From the NCBI RefSeq assembly GCF_009720385.1, contig NZ_ML769301.1:708911-772910 (forward strand): a stretch of DNA of 64,000 nucleotides, read 5' to 3'. Source of the DNA: Catellatospora vulcania (GTDB lineage: Bacteria > Actinomycetota > Actinomycetes > Mycobacteriales > Micromonosporaceae). Below are positions 61,907-64,000 of the stretch, one piece after another. The notes below the pieces were generated by a model that ran no database searches, had not been told where the DNA came from, and saw only the letters and a list, made by a program, of their open reading frames with translations. The first letter of the stretch is position 1. Every line of letters begins with the position of its first letter. The translations under genes and the position numbers were made by a program.

Positions 61907-62160
61907 CCGGCCTGGCCGAGAGTTTGATTGAGGTCAGCCGCAAGCTTGGTCACGAATGCGTCGGAATTCTGTGACGTTCCCCGGACGACCTGGCTCATCC
62001 CGAGCGTTCGGCCGCGCCTTCCTGGTCGCCTTCCATCATCAGTATCCGGGCCAGATTCTCTGTGTACCGGGCGATGCTGAAGCTGTTGCCGAAGGTGAGG
62101 CAGCCGCGCATCACTCTTGGCAGCAGTGTGCGCGCCCCATCAACCGCCCCGGCTTCCATC
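61825..62160 (-). pseudogene. C-terminal remnant of a TPR/LuxR-type regulator
   Basis: Reverse frame 62159 to about 62000 reads LLPRVMRGCLTFGNSFSIAR, then ENLARILMMEGDQEGAAERSG and a stop. This is the typical last TPR repeat of LuxR/AfsR-type STAND regulators (LLRESL..., ENLA..., GDxExAARL). After a shift, a second frame reads AFVTKLAADLNQTLGQAGYG and EAFRRGSALP, the typical last helix (LRxxLGxxAFxxAWxxGRALP). The upstream part is absent. I infer a decayed, truncated regulator gene. Confidence 0.55.
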
Positions 62161-62422
62161 CTGCGCCTACCGCGAAGCCTTGCCTGATGCGTCGCCGCCC
62201 TCGATATCGCCGCCTCGGCCCCGCATGCGGGAGAGCCGGCGGGGCCGGCGGAGCGGGCGGGACGATGTTCGACTATGTACGTTCGTGGGCCTTTGCGTAC
62301 CGAGTATGGCGCGCGGATTCAGCAAAGTTAACCCTGTTGTCACGCAGCTGAAATCCAGCGCTCCCTCTGCCCGCCCGGCCGAGGGACCTGCCGTCGGCTT
62401 CGACAGAGGGAAGTTGATCCGC
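62161..62422. other. Upstream region of the GH43 gene
   Basis: About 260 bases that I see no gene in. It should hold the GH43 promoter; AGTTAACC near 62327 and TTGTCACG near 62337 stand out but I cannot assign -35 and -10. Confidence 0.35.
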
Positions 62423-63907
62423 GTGAAGGAGAACCTCCGCCCCCGGCCCCCCATCCGTCGCCTCGTCCGGTCGATCCGGATGGCCGCAGCCGCAGCCGCA
62501 GCTGCAGTCCTGTTCGCCGGCGCCGCCGTCGGCTTCGCGGTGTCGCCGGCCAGCGCGGCCCCCGTGGACATCGCCAACGGCACCCAGTTCCGGGACAGCA
62601 GCGGGAACGTGCTGCACGCCCACGGTGGCGGCGTGCTGCAGGTGAGCGGCTACTACTACTGGTTCGGCGAGAACCGCAACGCCGACAACACCTTCCGTGC
62701 CGTCTCGGTATACCGGTCCACGGACCTCAAGAACTGGGAGTTCCGCAACAACGTCCTCACGCAGTCGTCGCACGCCGAACTCAACGTCTCGAACATCGAG
62801 CGGCCGAAAGTCATCTACAACAGCTCGACGGGCCGCTTCGTCATGTGGATGCACAAGGAGAACGGGTCGAACTACAGCGAGGCGCGCGCCGCCGTCGCGT
62901 CGTCGGCGACCGTGGACGGCAACTACACCTACCACGGCAGCTTCCGCCCGCTCGGCCAGCACATGTCGCGAGACATCACGCTCTACAACGACAACGGCAC
63001 CGCGTACATGATCTCCGCGGCGGACGAGAACTACGACCTGCACATCTACCGGCTGACCTCGGACTACCTGAACGTCAGCACGCTGGTCGGCAACTTCTGG
63101 AACGACGCGCACCGCGAGGCCCCGGCCATGTTCAAGCGTGGCAGCGTCTATTTCCTGCTCACCTCGGGCGCGACCGGCTGGAGCCCGAACCAGGCGAAAT
63201 ACGCTACTGCGAGCAGCATCTCCGGTCCGTGGACCGGGTGGACCAACGTCGGCGACGGCACGACGTTCAGCTCCCAGCCGACGTACGTGCTGCCGATCCA
63301 GGGGACATCGGCGACCAGCTACCTGTACATGGGCGACCGCTGGGCCGGCGCCTGGGGCGGCCCGGTGGGCGACTCGCAGTACGTCTGGCTGCCCATCAGC
63401 TTCCCCAGCAGCACCAGCATGAGCCTGACCTGGCACCCGCAGATCACCGTCGACGCCGCCACCGGCACCGTCACCGGCGGCGGATCGGCCCCGACCTACC
63501 GGATCACCGCTCGCCACAGCGGCAGGGTGATGGACGTGGTCTCGTCGTCGACGGCGAACAGCGCCGAGATCAAGCAGTACGCCTGGAACGGGGGAGCCAA
63601 CCAGAAGTGGCAGTTCCAGGACGTCGGGGGCGGCTACTACCGGCTCATGAACGTCAACAGCGGCAAATGTCTGGACGTGGCCGGCAACTCGACGGCCAAC
63701 GGGGCCAACATCATCCAGTACACCTGCGGCAGCGGCACGAACCAGCAGTGGCAGTGGGTGGCCACGGGCAGCTACTTCCAGCTGCGGGCCCGCCACAGCG
63801 GCAAGTGCCTGGACGTCGTGAGCTCGAACACGGCCGACGGCGCCGACATCCAGCAGTACACCTGCGGAAGCGGCACCAACCAGCAGTGGTCGCGCGCCAC
63901 GTCATGA
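62423..63907 (+). CDS. Secreted GH43 galactanase-like enzyme with ricin-type domain
   Basis: The 494-residue protein has a long Sec signal (RSIRMAAAAAAAAVLFAG, likely cut after SASA near residue 47). The GH43 five-bladed propeller follows: GTQFRDSSGNVLHAHGGGVL, YWFGENRNADNTFRAVSVYR, NIERPKVIYN and MWMHKENG, close to exo-beta-1,3-galactanases. A ricin-B/CBM13 domain covers about residues 345-494 with QxW motifs (QKWQFQ, QQWQWV, QQWSRA). It likely attacks arabinogalactan-type plant polysaccharide. GAGGGAAG lies ten bases before the GTG at 62423; the open frame starting at 62117 lacks coding character. Confidence 0.9.
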   Translation: MKENLRPRPPIRRLVRSIRMAAAAAAAAVLFAGAAVGFAVSPASAAPVDIANGTQFRDSSGNVLHAHGGGVLQVSGYYYWFGENRNADNTFRAVSVYRSTDLKNWEFRNNVLTQSSHAELNVSNIERPKVIYNSSTGRFVMWMHKENGSNYSEARAAVASSATVDGNYTYHGSFRPLGQHMSRDITLYNDNGTAYMISAADENYDLHIYRLTSDYLNVSTLVGNFWNDAHREAPAMFKRGSVYFLLTSGATGWSPNQAKYATASSISGPWTGWTNVGDGTTFSSQPTYVLPIQGTSATSYLYMGDRWAGAWGGPVGDSQYVWLPISFPSSTSMSLTWHPQITVDAATGTVTGGGSAPTYRITARHSGRVMDVVSSSTANSAEIKQYAWNGGANQKWQFQDVGGGYYRLMNVNSGKCLDVAGNSTANGANIIQYTCGSGTNQQWQWVATGSYFQLRARHSGKCLDVVSSNTADGADIQQYTCGSGTNQQWSRATS

Positions 63908-63924
63908 CCCGTCACCAGTCAACC

Positions 63925-63952
63925 GGTGATCGCCGTTCCCGCGGCGATCACC
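63925..63952. terminator. Hairpin after the GH43 gene
   Basis: GGTGATCGCC (63925-63934) and GGCGATCACC (63943-63952) form a perfect 10-base stem with an 8-base loop, 17 bases after the GH43 stop. Confidence 0.7.
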
Positions 63953-63981
63953 ACCACCCTGTACTGCCTGAGGAGGCAAGC

Positions 63982-64000
63982 GTGAAGTCACGCACTGCAA
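63982..64000 (+). CDS. Start of a gene cut by the window edge
   Basis: GTG with GGAGGCAAGC just upstream opens a frame that begins VKSRTA and runs out of the window. A secreted protein would fit the basic start, but nothing more can be said. Confidence 0.5.

Overview
This window is high-GC actinobacterial chromosome. The codon choice, the two-domain universal stress proteins, the AfsR/SARP regulators and the many apparently leaderless genes (a TANNNT -10 box six to eight bases before the start codon) suggest a filamentous actinomycete, probably in or near the Micromonosporaceae. That placement is inference. I saw no rRNA, tRNA, CRISPR array, transposase or phage gene.

Layout. 0-6 kb: a small hypothetical, a propeller lipoprotein, a membrane protein and a three-subunit xanthine-dehydrogenase-family molybdenum hydroxylase. 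6-34 kb: genes whose relatives belong to hypoxia/dormancy programmes. They include phosphoketolase, two universal stress proteins, a SulP transporter, a phosphoribosyltransferase, a DUF1876 protein, a P2-type ATPase, SHOCT and DUF6325 proteins, and a glycogen-type glucosidase with an SCP2 protein. A six-gene nitrate-type operon follows (membrane cytochrome, molybdopterin reductase, Fe-S protein, Rieske protein, small membrane protein, NarK). A secreted isoamylase and a dienelactone-hydrolase-like protein complete the stretch.

34-51 kb is ordinary accessory chromosome: acetyltransferases, small enzymes and three regulator/operator units (TetR at 13.9 kb, TetR at 36.5 kb, ArsR at 38.7 kb) whose palindromic operators are visible. 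Converging genes are often separated by perfect hairpin terminators.

51.7-61 kb is the most unusual region. A 70-residue precursor ends in a 45-residue segment with eight Cys and eleven Tyr. Beside it lie an S26 signal peptidase, a SARP regulator, an ABC exporter without a peptidase domain, a membrane-tethered CxxC thioredoxin and a second SARP-type regulator. The peptidase and thioredoxin promoters carry the same 11-bp-periodic heptamers at the same distance from the -10 box and start codon. I infer a dedicated pathway that makes, exports, cleaves and disulfide-folds a small cystine- and tyrosine-rich peptide. I do not recognise it as a described system.

61-64 kb holds a frameshifted unknown gene and the remnant of a TPR-type regulator, then a secreted GH43 galactanase-like enzyme with a ricin-type lectin domain, and the first codons of another gene.
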